Assembly: GCA_017623505.1 (NCBI GenBank)
Contig: JAGAOZ010000028.1
Location: 1 to 64,000, forward strand
From: Alistipes sp.
Lineage (GTDB): Bacteria; Bacteroidota; Bacteroidia; Bacteroidales; Rikenellaceae
DNA: 64,000 nt
Direction of reading: 5' to 3'
Position 1 is the first letter of the stretch; every line of letters begins with the position of its first letter. Shown here in pieces: positions 40,573 through 50,082 of the stretch. Below the pieces are notes generated by a model. That model worked only from the letters and a program-made list of their open reading frames with translations, was not told the origin of the DNA and made no database searches. Position numbers and translations under genes: made by a program.

Positions 40573-42003
40573 ATGTTTACCAAAGAAGATTTAGAACAGA
40601 TTAAGAGCCACTCCTTGACTCTTGAACAAGTCGAGGCTCAGATTGAAAATTTCCGTAAGGGCTTCCCTTATTTGAAGGTCATTCGTCCTGCTGCTGCCGG
40701 CGACGGTGTGCTTGTTATGGACGAGGAGCAGATTGCTCGTGCTCAGGAGCGTTACGATGCGGAGGTCAAGCAGTTGCGTGTCGTTAAGTTCGTTCCAGCC
40801 TCAGGTGCTGCTACCCGTATGTTTAAGGAGCTTTTTGAGTTCGTCAATGGCGGTAAGCGAGGTGCTGGTATTGATACTTTGCTTACCAATATTCGTAAGT
40901 TTGCCTTTTGGGGTGAGCTGTCGCAGTTTATCAACGAGAAGTCTACCGACGAGGAGATTGTCTCTGCAATCATCCTTAATGGTCTCTCTTATGGCTCTAA
41001 GCCAAAGGGTTTGGTTACTTTCCACGCTTACGAGGATGGTACCCGTAAGGCTGTCGAGGAGCACATGGTTGAGGGTGCTCTGTACGCTCGTTCAGGCGAT
41101 GAGGTCTATATCCACTTTACCGTTTCTGAGGAGCATATGGGCGGCTTCTGGGATGTGTTGGGTGAGTGCCAACCTCATTTCGAGGAGTTCTTCGGTGTTA
41201 AATATAACGTGTCGTTCTCGGTACAGAAGCCATCTACCGACACTATTGCCGTGAACCCTGATAACACCCCATTCCGTAGCGATGATGGTAAACTCTTGTT
41301 CCGCCCTGCCGGCCACGGTGCTTTGATTGAGAATCTGAATGATATTGACGCCGATATTATTTTTGTCAAGAACATCGACAACGTCACCACCGACTCTCGC
41401 CGTGGCGATACGATTAAGTATAAGAAAGCCCTTGCTGGCCTTCTTTTGGAGCTGCAAGAGAAGTCTTTCGAGTATTTGAAAGTCTTGGAGGTTGGCGGTG
41501 CCGATTTGGAGCCTATCGCCGAGTTTGTAGAGAAGCAGTTGTGTGTTAAGCTTCCTGAGGATTATAATACCGCTTTACTCAAGAGGGTTTTGGACCGGCC
41601 AATCCGCGTCTGTGGTGTTGTACGTAATCAGGGTGAGCCTGGAGGTGGCCCATTCTGGGTTGCAGGTGATGGTATCGAGGCTTTGCAGATTGCCGAGTCG
41701 AGCCAGATTGCACCGGAGGATATGCATCTGATGAAGAATGCCACCCACTTCAACCCTGTTGATTTGGTTTGTGGTGTCAAGGACTCTCGTTCCAACAAGT
41801 TTGACTTGACCAAGTACACCGACCCTTCTACGGGCTTCATCTCGTCTAAGTCGAGTGGTGGTCGTGAGCTGCGTGCTCAGGAGCTTCCTGGCTTGTGGAA
41901 TGGTGCTATGGCGAATTGGAATACAGTCTTTGTGGAGGTTCCGATTACAACCTTCTCGCCTGTTAAGGTTGTCCAGGATTTGCTACGTCCGGAGCATCAA
42001 TAG
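40573..42003 (+). CDS. DUF4301 family protein
   Basis: This is a 476-residue cytosolic protein conserved in Bacteroidota. Residues ~75-95 read 'FVPASGAATRMFKELFEF', which looks like a nucleotidyltransferase-type G-G/A-x-x-T-R-M-x-x nucleotide-binding start. The central part has 'LFRPAGHGALIENLNDIDADIIFVKNIDNV', again like sugar-nucleotidyltransferase folds (P.GHG..i..L). The C-terminal part contains 'RVCGVVRNQGEPGGGPFWV' and 'HFNPVDLVCGV'. I infer an NDP-sugar-pyrophosphorylase-like or UTP-binding enzyme, but no substrate is known to me. Its codon use resembles that of highly expressed genes (ribosomal and ATPase operons here). It stands alone and is followed by a terminator. Confidence 0.85.
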   Translation: MFTKEDLEQIKSHSLTLEQVEAQIENFRKGFPYLKVIRPAAAGDGVLVMDEEQIARAQERYDAEVKQLRVVKFVPASGAATRMFKELFEFVNGGKRGAGIDTLLTNIRKFAFWGELSQFINEKSTDEEIVSAIILNGLSYGSKPKGLVTFHAYEDGTRKAVEEHMVEGALYARSGDEVYIHFTVSEEHMGGFWDVLGECQPHFEEFFGVKYNVSFSVQKPSTDTIAVNPDNTPFRSDDGKLLFRPAGHGALIENLNDIDADIIFVKNIDNVTTDSRRGDTIKYKKALAGLLLELQEKSFEYLKVLEVGGADLEPIAEFVEKQLCVKLPEDYNTALLKRVLDRPIRVCGVVRNQGEPGGGPFWVAGDGIEALQIAESSQIAPEDMHLMKNATHFNPVDLVCGVKDSRSNKFDLTKYTDPSTGFISSKSSGGRELRAQELPGLWNGAMANWNTVFVEVPITTFSPVKVVQDLLRPEHQ

Positions 42004-42033
42004 TGTTTGGAAAAATAGAATAATTTTAACATA

Positions 42034-42060
42034 AACCGCCTATAAAATGGGCGGTTTTGT
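42034..42060 (+). terminator. Terminator after the DUF4301 gene
   Basis: aaccgcc - tataaaatg - ggcggtt forms a stem followed by ttgtttttctc. Confidence 0.85.
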
Positions 42061-42262
42061 TTTTCTCTGTTTTTTACGCGAGGTTGTGTACTTTGGTGCT
42101 AATTAAATAAAAATTTTTATAAAAATATGTTATTTTGCTAACACTTTTGTTAGCCTGCTTATAGTCAATGACTTAATCCTCCAAAAAATCGGTTATTTCG
42201 CACTTGCAGACTTTTTATTTTGCTCAATTAAATGCTTTAAATGGCAAAAACAAGACTTTAAT

Positions 42263-42293
42263 TTTGCAACTATGCTAAAAAGTTTTACCTTTG
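42263..42293 (+). promoter_or_regulatory. Promoter of the V-ATPase operon (TTTG-N19-TAccTTTG)
   Basis: -33 TTTG at 42263-42266 and -7 TACCTTTG at 42286-42293 form a consensus promoter. It places the transcript start near 42299, so the subunit E start must be the ATG at 42384. Confidence 0.88.
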
Positions 42294-42383
42294 TGTGCCG
42301 TTTTAATAATAGGTATAGCAGCAATTGTTTACTTTTTTACAAAATTCGCAAATTATATAAGCAATAAATCAAATATAAAAATT

Positions 42384-42989
42384 ATGAGTAACACAAAACT
42401 TCAACAACTGACAGACAAACTCTATCAAGAGGGTTTGGAGAAGGGCCGCAACGAGGCTGATAACTTGGTCGCTCAGGCCAAGAGCGAGGCTCAGAAGATT
42501 GTAGCGGAGGCTGAGGCAAAGGCTCAGCAGATTATCGCCGATGCCGAGCATAAGGCTGAGGATATCGAGAAGAATGCTATGACCGAGATTGCATTGGCAG
42601 GTAAGCAGGCGGTAGCTAAGATTAAGGCTGAGATTGAGACTTTGATTGTCGCTAAGACAACTACTGAGGGTGTTAAGGCTGCTAATCTCGACGCCGATTT
42701 CATTAAGGATATGCTTTTGGCTGTTGCCAAGAATTGGAACAATGGCGAGAAGGTGGAGCTCTCTGTTATGCTTCCTGAGGCTAAGAAGGCAGAGCTTGGT
42801 AAGAAGTTCGAGGCTGCTGCTAAGGCTCTTTTGAGCGAGGGTATCGAGGTTGGCTTTGCTGCCGATGTTAAGAGTGGCTTTAAGGTTGGTGAGAAGGCTG
42901 GAGGTTACTACATCTCTTTCTCTGACGAGAGCTTTGAGGCTTTGTTGAGCGGTTATCTGCGTGAGAAGGTGGCTAAACTCATTTTTTAA
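42384..42989 (+). CDS. atpE: V-type ATPase subunit E
   Basis: This 201-residue peripheral-stalk subunit links the membrane sector to the A3B3 head. A long amphipathic helix (~1-90), rich in Ala/Glu/Lys heptads ('LVAQAKSEAQKIVAEAEAKAQQIIADAEHKAEDIE'), is followed by a compact C-terminal domain with 'VELSVMLPE' and 'GYYISFSDESFEALLSGYLREKVAKLIF'. A GTG at 42291 is in frame but overlaps the promoter and is rejected. First gene of the E-DUF2764-A-B-D-I-K operon. No separate subunit G/H partner is encoded. The symbol follows V-type naming, not F-type subunit c. Confidence 0.92.
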   Translation: MSNTKLQQLTDKLYQEGLEKGRNEADNLVAQAKSEAQKIVAEAEAKAQQIIADAEHKAEDIEKNAMTEIALAGKQAVAKIKAEIETLIVAKTTTEGVKAANLDADFIKDMLLAVAKNWNNGEKVELSVMLPEAKKAELGKKFEAAAKALLSEGIEVGFAADVKSGFKVGEKAGGYYISFSDESFEALLSGYLREKVAKLIF

Positions 42990-43000
42990 GACAACGCACT

Positions 43001-43834
43001 ATGTTTGACAAGAATTATTACTGTCTGGTAGCCGGACTTCGTGAGTATTCGCTCGATAGCGACGTGAAGGGCTTCGACGCCAAGGAGATTATCTCTGAGA
43101 TTGTCGAGGAGCTCTCTAAGAGCGATGCTGAGGCGGTACGTCTGATGTATGGCTATTATGACTGTGAGAATATCATCGCTTTGCGTGCGGGCCGTTCGGC
43201 TTTCAATCCTCTGGGTAATATCTCTCAGGAGGATTTGGAGCAGGAGCTCTCTTCGCCAAAGCTTTTGCCTGGCAGAGTAGCTGCTGTGGTTCGCGCCTAT
43301 GCCGATCAGGAGGGCGAGGATGCCGAGTCGGTTGATTTCTCTCGTAGCTTTGAGAATTCGCTCTACGCAGCCTACTATGAGGAGTGTTCTCACTCAAAGA
43401 GTCGATTTATTCGAGCGTGGTCTGAGTTTGACCGTACCTTGCGTAATGTGTCGGCAGCTGTTGTTGCCCGCGCGACATCTCGCCCTATCGAGAGTGTCGT
43501 TGTTGGCGGAGGAGATGTTGTCGAGCAGTTGCAGCGCTCGTCGGCTGCGGACTTCGGTTTGCGTGGCGAGTTGCCATATATCGACGCTGTTATAGCGGCT
43601 GTTAATGACGAGCAGAACCTTGTTGAGAAGGAGCATAAGCTTGATATGGTTCGTTGGGAGCAGGCTGGTGAGTTGGCAGGCTTCGATTACTTTAACATCA
43701 ACGCAATCCTCTCTTATTTGGCTAAGATTAACATCGTGGCTCGTTGGTCATTGTTGGATCCTAAGCGTGGCCGTGAGATGTTCGAGCGTATTATGGCGGA
43801 GTTGGATGGTAAGGAATTGATAAATAAACAATAA
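43001..43834 (+). CDS. DUF2764 protein of V-ATPase operons
   Basis: This 277-residue protein is found in Bacteroidota and spirochaete-like V-ATPase operons. It begins 'FDKNYYCLVAGLREYSLDSD' and is helical throughout, with 'LYAAYYEECSHSKSRFIRAWSEFDRTLRNVSAAVVARA' and a C-terminal 'LAGFDYFNINAILSYLAKINIVARWSLLDPKRGREMFERIMAEL'. That final segment resembles the tail of subunit C/d-type V-ATPase proteins. No canonical subunit C (d) gene occurs in this operon, so DUF2764 probably takes its place between rotor and stalk; this is inference. It lies 11 bases after atpE and 11 before atpA. Confidence 0.88.
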   Translation: MFDKNYYCLVAGLREYSLDSDVKGFDAKEIISEIVEELSKSDAEAVRLMYGYYDCENIIALRAGRSAFNPLGNISQEDLEQELSSPKLLPGRVAAVVRAYADQEGEDAESVDFSRSFENSLYAAYYEECSHSKSRFIRAWSEFDRTLRNVSAAVVARATSRPIESVVVGGGDVVEQLQRSSAADFGLRGELPYIDAVIAAVNDEQNLVEKEHKLDMVRWEQAGELAGFDYFNINAILSYLAKINIVARWSLLDPKRGREMFERIMAELDGKELINKQ

Positions 43835-43845
43835 AACAGATATAG

Positions 43846-45603
43846 ATGAAAACTTTAGGACGAGTAAACGGTATCATCTCGAACATCGTAATCGTTAAGG
43901 CTGACGGTGCGGTGGGACAGAACGAGATTTGTCACGTATACTGTGGTGATACCCGCTTGATGGCTGAGGTCATCAAGGTCATTGGCGACGATGCTTACGT
44001 ACAGGTTTACGATAGCACCCGTGGCTTGAAGATTGGCGACAAGGTTGAGTTTATGGGTCACATGTTGGAGGCAACATTGGCTCCTGGTCTTTTGTCGCGT
44101 AACTACGACGGTCTGCAGAACGACTTGGAGAAGATGGACGGTTTGTTCATCAACCGTGGTTCTATTACCGACCCTATTGATTACGAGCGTAAGTGGGATT
44201 TCATTCCATTGGCTAAGGCTGGTGATAAGGTTACCGCGAGCGATTGGCTTGGTCAGGTTAAGGAGCAGTGGGTGGACCACAAGATTATGGTTCCATTCAT
44301 TATGCAGGGCTCTTACACCGTTAAGAGTGTTGTTGCTGCTGGCGAGTATAAAGTTACCGACACCATCGCAGTTTTGACCGACAAGGATGGTAACGAGTAC
44401 CCTGTAACTATGGTACAGAAGTGGCCTGTTAAGCAGGCAATCCGCTGCTATTCAGAGAAGCCACGTCCATCACGCGTTATGGAGACAGGTGTTCGTGCTA
44501 TCGATACTTTTAACCCTCTGGCTGAGGGTGGTACAGGTTTTATCCCTGGCCCATTCGGTGCTGGTAAGACCGTGCTTCAGCACGCTATCTCTAAGCAGGC
44601 TGACGCAGATGTTATCATCATCGTTGCTTGTGGTGAGCGTGCTAACGAGGTTGTGGAGATTTTCGCTGAGTTCCCTGAGCTTATCGACCCACGTACAGGT
44701 CACAAGCTTATGGAGCGTACCATCATCATCTGTAACACCTCTAACATGCCCGTTGCTGCACGTGAGGCATCAGTTTATACCGGTATGACTATCGGTGAGT
44801 ACTACCGTGCTATGGGTCTGAAGGTTTTGGTTATGGCTGACTCTACTTCACGTTGGGCTCAGGCGTTGCGTGAGATGTCTAACCGTTTGGAGGAGCTTCC
44901 TGGTCAGGATGCGTTCCCTATGGACCTCTCGGCTATCATCTCTAACTTCTATGCTCGTGCAGGTTTGGTTAAGCTCTATAACGGTCAGACAGGTTCAGTA
45001 ACATTCCTCGGTACCGTATCACCTGCGGGTGGTAACCTTAAGGAGCCTGTTACCGAGTCTACCAAGAAGGCAGCACGTTGTTTCTACGCTCTTTCTCAGG
45101 GCCGTGCCGACTCTAAGCGTTACCCAGCTATCGACCCTCTGGACTCTTACTCTAAGTATCTGGAGTATCCTGAGGTTGCCGGTTATCTCGATGAGCATAT
45201 CGGTAAGAATTGGGTTAGCGAGGTTTACGAGGGTAAGACTATCGTTCAGCGTGGTAAGGAGGCTAACGACCAGATTAACATCTTGGGTGATGACGGTGTA
45301 CCTGTATCATACCACGAGCGTTTCTGGAAGAGTGAGCTTTTGGACTACGTTATCCTTCAGCAGGATGCTTTCGATGATATCGATGCAAACTGTCCTATCG
45401 AGCGTCAGAAGTTGATGTATGAGATGGTTCTCGATATCTGCCGTCGTGACTTTGATTTTGCAGATTTTGAGGAGTGCTCACGCTACTTCAAGGGCTTGAT
45501 TAACCTCTTCCGTCAGATGAACTACTCTGAGTGGCAGAGTGAGAAGTTCTACGACTATAAGAGTCAGATTGAGCAGACTGTTAATAATAAACTCGCTAAA
45601 TAA
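43846..45603 (+). CDS. atpA: V-type ATPase catalytic subunit A
   Basis: This 585-residue catalytic subunit hydrolyses ATP to drive ion pumping. The Walker A is GPFGAGKT at residues 235-242. The A-type 'non-homologous' insert follows the N-terminal barrel ('VKEQWVDHKIMVPFIMQGSYTVKSVVAAGEY'). The catalytic Glu lies in 'VACGERANEVVEIF', and 'MADSTSRWAQALREMSNRLEELPGQDAFP' is the conserved Walker B/SRWA region. It is the normal length and is encoded next to subunit B. Confidence 0.98.
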   Translation: MKTLGRVNGIISNIVIVKADGAVGQNEICHVYCGDTRLMAEVIKVIGDDAYVQVYDSTRGLKIGDKVEFMGHMLEATLAPGLLSRNYDGLQNDLEKMDGLFINRGSITDPIDYERKWDFIPLAKAGDKVTASDWLGQVKEQWVDHKIMVPFIMQGSYTVKSVVAAGEYKVTDTIAVLTDKDGNEYPVTMVQKWPVKQAIRCYSEKPRPSRVMETGVRAIDTFNPLAEGGTGFIPGPFGAGKTVLQHAISKQADADVIIIVACGERANEVVEIFAEFPELIDPRTGHKLMERTIIICNTSNMPVAAREASVYTGMTIGEYYRAMGLKVLVMADSTSRWAQALREMSNRLEELPGQDAFPMDLSAIISNFYARAGLVKLYNGQTGSVTFLGTVSPAGGNLKEPVTESTKKAARCFYALSQGRADSKRYPAIDPLDSYSKYLEYPEVAGYLDEHIGKNWVSEVYEGKTIVQRGKEANDQINILGDDGVPVSYHERFWKSELLDYVILQQDAFDDIDANCPIERQKLMYEMVLDICRRDFDFADFEECSRYFKGLINLFRQMNYSEWQSEKFYDYKSQIEQTVNNKLAK

Positions 45604-45611
45604 CGGACGCC

Positions 45612-46931
45612 ATGACAACAAGAGCATTTCAGAAAGTATATACAAAGATTGACAATATCACTAAGGCAACCATCACACTCCGCGCTACGGGCGTAGGTAA
45701 CGATGAGTTGGCTACTGTGGGCGGTAAGCTTGCACAGGTAGTGAAGATTATGGGCGAGAACGTTACATTGCAGGTTTTCGCAGGAACAGAGGGTTTGGCT
45801 ACCGACTCTGAGGTTGTATTCCACGGTGAGGCACCAAAGCTTAAGGTATCAGATAACTTGGCAGGCCGTTTCTTCAACGCCTACGGTGAGCCATTGGAGG
45901 GCGGTGAGCCTATCGAGGGTGAGGCACGCGAGATTGGTGGTCCTACCGTAAACCCATTCCGTCGTATCCAGCCATCAGAGCTTATCGCAACAGGTATTGC
46001 AGGTATCGACCTTAATAATACTATCGTATCAGGTCAGAAGATTCCATTCTTCGCTGATCCTGACCAGCCTTATAACGCCGTTATGGCAAACGTTGCTTTG
46101 CGTGCTAAGGCCGACAAGATTATCTTGGGTGGTATGGGTCTTACCAACGACGACTTCCTCTACTTTAAGCAGGTCTTCGAGAACGCAGGTGCGTTGGACC
46201 GTATCGTATCGTTCGTAAATACAACAGAGAATCCTCCTGTGGAGCGTCTGTTGGTACCTGATATGGCATTGACTGCTGCTGAGTACTTCGCGGTAGATAA
46301 GGGCGAGAAGGTGTTGGTTCTTTTGACCGATATGACCCTTTATGCCGATGCACTCGCTATCGTATCAAACCGTATGGACCAGATTCCATCAAAGGACTCT
46401 ATGCCTGGTTCACTCTATTCGGATTTGGCGAAGATTTACGAGAAGGCCGTGCAGTTGCCTAACGGTGGTTCTATCACTATTATCGCCGTTACCACCTTGT
46501 CTGGTGGCGATATTACTCACGCTATTCCTGATAACACCGGTTATATCACCGAGGGTCAGCTCTTCTTGCGTAACGACTCTGATACCGGTAAGGTTATCGT
46601 AGACCCATTCCGTTCGCTGTCTCGTCTGAAGCAGCTCGTTATCGGTAAGAAGACCCGTGAGGACCACCCACAGGTTATGAACGCCTGCGTTCGTCTTTAT
46701 GCCGATGCAGCTAATGCTAAGACTAAGTTGGAGAATGGTTTCGACCTGTCGGATTATGACGAGCGTGCTTTGAAGTTTGCTCACGACTACTCTGAGCGTC
46801 TGTTGGCTATCGACGTAAATATCGAGATTGAGCAGATGCTTGATACAGCGTGGACACTCTTCTCTAAGTACTTCTCTAAGGAGGAGGTTGCCATTAAGGC
46901 AGAACTCATTGCTAAGTATTGGAAAGCATAA
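45612..46931 (+). CDS. atpB: V-type ATPase regulatory subunit B
   Basis: This 439-residue non-catalytic head subunit forms the A3B3 ring. It is related to subunit A but lacks a working P-loop ('SGQKIPFFADPDQPYNAVM' occupies that place). Conserved regions are 'NPFRRIQPSELIATGIAGIDLNNTIVSGQKIP', 'LTDMTLYADALAIVSNRMDQIPSKDSMPGSLYSDLAKIYE' and 'ITEGQLFLRNDSD'. It starts 8 bases after subunit A and ends 6 bases before subunit D. Confidence 0.97.
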   Translation: MTTRAFQKVYTKIDNITKATITLRATGVGNDELATVGGKLAQVVKIMGENVTLQVFAGTEGLATDSEVVFHGEAPKLKVSDNLAGRFFNAYGEPLEGGEPIEGEAREIGGPTVNPFRRIQPSELIATGIAGIDLNNTIVSGQKIPFFADPDQPYNAVMANVALRAKADKIILGGMGLTNDDFLYFKQVFENAGALDRIVSFVNTTENPPVERLLVPDMALTAAEYFAVDKGEKVLVLLTDMTLYADALAIVSNRMDQIPSKDSMPGSLYSDLAKIYEKAVQLPNGGSITIIAVTTLSGGDITHAIPDNTGYITEGQLFLRNDSDTGKVIVDPFRSLSRLKQLVIGKKTREDHPQVMNACVRLYADAANAKTKLENGFDLSDYDERALKFAHDYSERLLAIDVNIEIEQMLDTAWTLFSKYFSKEEVAIKAELIAKYWKA

Positions 46932-46937
46932 TAACGT

Positions 46938-47546
46938 ATGGCAATTAAATTTCAATATAATAAAACTTCGCTGGGTGAATTAGGCAAGCAGCTCAAGATG
47001 CGAAAGACGGCTCTTCCTACCATCAAGAGTAAGGAGTCGGCTTTGCGTAGTGAGGTGAAGAAGGCGAAGGATACCGCGCGTGACTACCAGCGTCGTTTGG
47101 AGGCTTTGAGAGCTGAATACGACTATATGGTAGCTCTGTGGGGTGAGTTCGACTCTACGCTTTTGAGCGTTGAGGATGTCGTTCTCACTACGCAGAAGAT
47201 TGCAGGTGTCCGCACTCCGGCATTGGAGGATGTACGCTTCGAGCAGAAACCGTACGATTTGTTCTCCTCACCGGTTTGGTTTGCCGATGGCTTGGATTTG
47301 CTCAAGCGGATGGCGACACTCGGCATCGAGTATGAGGTCTTCAACCGTAAGATGGAGTTGTTGGACTACGCACGTAGAAAGACCACCCAGAAGGTTAATC
47401 TCTACGAGAAGGTGCAGATTCCGGGTTATGAGGATGCCATCCGTAAGATTAAGCGATTTATGGAGGATGAGGAGAACCTCTCTAAATCGGCACAAAAGAT
47501 TGTTAAAACACGTCAACAACAGGCTGCGGAGGGGTCTATGCTATGA
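46938..47546 (+). CDS. atpD: V-type ATPase subunit D
   Basis: This 202-residue central rotor shaft is a long antiparallel coiled coil that turns inside the A3B3 head. The N-terminal 'YNKTSLGELGKQLKMRKTALPTIKSKESALRSEVKKAK' and the C-terminal 'RKTTQKVNLYEKVQIPGYEDAIRKIKRFMEDEENLSKSAQKIVK' are the family hallmarks (QKVNAFE...P......I..I...LD..E). Its stop overlaps the subunit I start (ATGATAG). A subunit F gene, the usual rotor partner of D, is not found. Confidence 0.95.
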   Translation: MAIKFQYNKTSLGELGKQLKMRKTALPTIKSKESALRSEVKKAKDTARDYQRRLEALRAEYDYMVALWGEFDSTLLSVEDVVLTTQKIAGVRTPALEDVRFEQKPYDLFSSPVWFADGLDLLKRMATLGIEYEVFNRKMELLDYARRKTTQKVNLYEKVQIPGYEDAIRKIKRFMEDEENLSKSAQKIVKTRQQQAAEGSML

Positions 47547-49405
47547 TAGTTAAGATGTCACGTTACGACTTTGTGTTGCTTGCAGCGCAGAGTGAAGATT
47601 TCATTGCTCGCCTTCGTGAGTTGGGCTTGGTTGATATTACCACCCTTGGCTGGGAGCCTCGTGAGCAGGACCGTCAGCTTTTGACCGATATCGAGCAATA
47701 CCGCAAGGCTGTTGATTGGCTTACTCTCTTTGCTCAGGAGCAACCTGAGGTGGTTGCTTCAGCCGAGGCTTATAGCTCTGGTGAGGAGGCTTTCGCGCAT
47801 TATTCGGAGGCTCTGCAACGCCGTGTAGCATTGCAGGCTGAGATAGCTCGTCTGCGTAAGCTCTCTGAGGAGTTGGAGCCTTGGGGTGAGTTCTCTGCCC
47901 AGAACAGCATAGCTCTTGCCGAGAGCGGTGTTGTTTTGCGATATTTTATTGCGCAGACGTCTGTCTACGATGCAGCTTTTGACGAGTGGTCTGCGGAGCA
48001 CACCATTGTCGAGGTTGGTCGTACCTCTTCTGCGGTATATTTCGTAGCTGTTGCTCAGGCGGGTGAGGATTTCGCTTTTGATGCACAGGAGATTAAGATG
48101 CCACAGATGGACTACGTTGCTGCTTCCGAGGCAGCTACGGAGGCTGAGCAGCAGGTTGTGTCTTTGGATGCAGAGTTTGCACGTTCGGCCAAGAGTCTGG
48201 AGGCTATTGGTAGAGTTCTGTCTGAGTTGCAGCATCGTTTGCAGGATGTGAAGATTGTCGGTACTGCCGAGAGTGCTGCTGATGGAAAGTTGGTAGTCTT
48301 GGAGGGCTGGGCTGAGAAGAATCGCTCTGCGGAGGTTGATGCTCTGTTGGAGGAGTATCCTAATGTTGTCTATTTGAAGCGCGACCCTGTTGAGGAGGAC
48401 TTGACGCCTGTGAAGCTTAAGAATAACTTCTTTGCACGTATTTTTGAGCTTATTGGTGGCTTGTATGCGTTGCCAAAGTATGGTTCGTTGGATTTGACTC
48501 CATTCTTTGCACCGTTCTACATGCTCTTCTTTGCAATCTGTTTGAACGATGCCGGTTATGGTGCTATTATCTTCCTTGCAGGTTTGTACCTTATGTTTAA
48601 GGGTGGTAAGGGTATGCGCCAGGCCTCTTATCTGACGATGTTCTGCGGAGGAGCTACCGTTCTGTTTGGTCTTTACACAGGTTCGTTGTTTGGAATGAGT
48701 ATACCTGAGATGTTGGGTTATCCCGATATTGCCAACTCTCCATTCTTGGATTTCCAGGGACAGTTCTTTAATTGGGCTTTGGCTTTGGGAGTGATACAGA
48801 TTCTCTTCGGTATGTTCCTGAACATCTGTTTCAAGATTCGTTATTTCGGTATTTCGACAGTCCTGGGCTCTCTGGGATGGTTTATCATCGTGCTGTCGGG
48901 TTGCTTGTCTATGGGTCTTCCGATGATGATTCCGGGCTGTGCAATTCCGGGCTTTGCTCCGAACTCAATTGCCTTCTATGTAGCGTTGGGTATTGGTGGA
49001 GTATTGATGCTTCTGCTGAATAATCCACGTCGTAATCCGATTATGAACCTTGCTGTTGGAGTGTGGGATACCTATAACAATATTTCGGGTATGTTGAGTG
49101 ATGTGCTCTCATATATCCGTCTGTTTGCCATTGGTCTTTCGGGTGGTGTTTTGGCCATTGTATTTAACGATTTGGCTATGGGTCTTACAGGATTGAGTGA
49201 GGGTATTGGAGAGTTTGGCTTTGGTACTGTTATGCAGATTATCGGTGCGGCCTTGATTCTCTTGATAGGTCACGGTATCAACCTCTTCATGTCGGCCATA
49301 TCGTCATTTGTACACCCTATGCGATTGACCTTTGTAGAGTTCTATAAGAATGCAGGTTTCGAGATGACGTCACGTAAGTTCGAGCCTCTGAATAATGAAA
49401 AATAA
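47543..49405 (+). CDS. atpI: V-type ATPase subunit I (a-subunit, ion channel half)
   Basis: This is a 620-residue membrane subunit. The cytoplasmic N-terminal ~310 residues form the stator arm with coiled coils, followed by about seven or eight transmembrane helices. Family motifs are 'TPVKLKNNFFARIFELIGGLYALPKYGSLDLTPFFAPFYMLFFAICLNDAGYG' and 'ISGMLSDVLSYIRLFAIGLSGGVLA', where Arg in 'YIRLFAIG' is the essential channel arginine, and the final 'MSAISSFVHPMRLTFVEFYKNAGFE'. It overlaps the subunit D gene by 4 bases. Confidence 0.96.
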   Translation: MIVKMSRYDFVLLAAQSEDFIARLRELGLVDITTLGWEPREQDRQLLTDIEQYRKAVDWLTLFAQEQPEVVASAEAYSSGEEAFAHYSEALQRRVALQAEIARLRKLSEELEPWGEFSAQNSIALAESGVVLRYFIAQTSVYDAAFDEWSAEHTIVEVGRTSSAVYFVAVAQAGEDFAFDAQEIKMPQMDYVAASEAATEAEQQVVSLDAEFARSAKSLEAIGRVLSELQHRLQDVKIVGTAESAADGKLVVLEGWAEKNRSAEVDALLEEYPNVVYLKRDPVEEDLTPVKLKNNFFARIFELIGGLYALPKYGSLDLTPFFAPFYMLFFAICLNDAGYGAIIFLAGLYLMFKGGKGMRQASYLTMFCGGATVLFGLYTGSLFGMSIPEMLGYPDIANSPFLDFQGQFFNWALALGVIQILFGMFLNICFKIRYFGISTVLGSLGWFIIVLSGCLSMGLPMMIPGCAIPGFAPNSIAFYVALGIGGVLMLLLNNPRRNPIMNLAVGVWDTYNNISGMLSDVLSYIRLFAIGLSGGVLAIVFNDLAMGLTGLSEGIGEFGFGTVMQIIGAALILLIGHGINLFMSAISSFVHPMRLTFVEFYKNAGFEMTSRKFEPLNNEK

Positions 49406-49427
49406 ATAAACAATAAACAATTAATAA

Positions 49428-49910
<483 letters not shown>

Positions 49911-49926
49911 GTTATAGAACTTTTCA

Positions 49927-49969
49927 GCTAAAGACTGCTCAGCGCTTCTGCGTTGGGCAGTTTTTTTAT
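49927..49969 (+). terminator. Terminator of the V-ATPase operon
   Basis: gactgctcagcgc - ttct - gcgttgggcagtt forms a long stem with G-U pairs, followed by seven T residues. Confidence 0.9.
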
Positions 49970-50055
49970 GCCTTTTTTTGTTCTAAAAGACAATAGTTTT
50001 CGGTGGGTTGATAAAGAGTTTGTTTTTAACTGTTCGGGTTCTAAAAAAATATTAT

Positions 50056-50063
50056 TATATTTG
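50056..50063 (+). promoter_or_regulatory. -7 box (TAtaTTTG) for the glutaminyl cyclase gene
   Basis: TATATTTG lies 20 bases before ATG 50083, with a weak TTCG -33 element 19 bases upstream of it. It excludes the longer in-frame start at 50008. Confidence 0.6.
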
Positions 50064-50082
50064 TTCCAAATATACTTTTGTT

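Larger units (their letters stand above)
42004..42383. other. Intergenic region before the V-ATPase operon
   Basis: This is a gene-free stretch of 380 bases. It begins with the DUF4301 terminator (42034-42060) and ends with the V-ATPase promoter (42263-42293) and an 85-base AT-rich leader. Between them lies AT-rich DNA with no long inverted repeat, no plausible frame and no motif I recognise. Confidence 0.6.

Noticed and set aside
40706-41254. A 182-codon frame in another phase inside the DUF4301 gene
   Set aside because: It overlaps the conserved DUF4301 sequence; its composition (Ser/Leu/Arg-rich) is that of a frame-shifted shadow.
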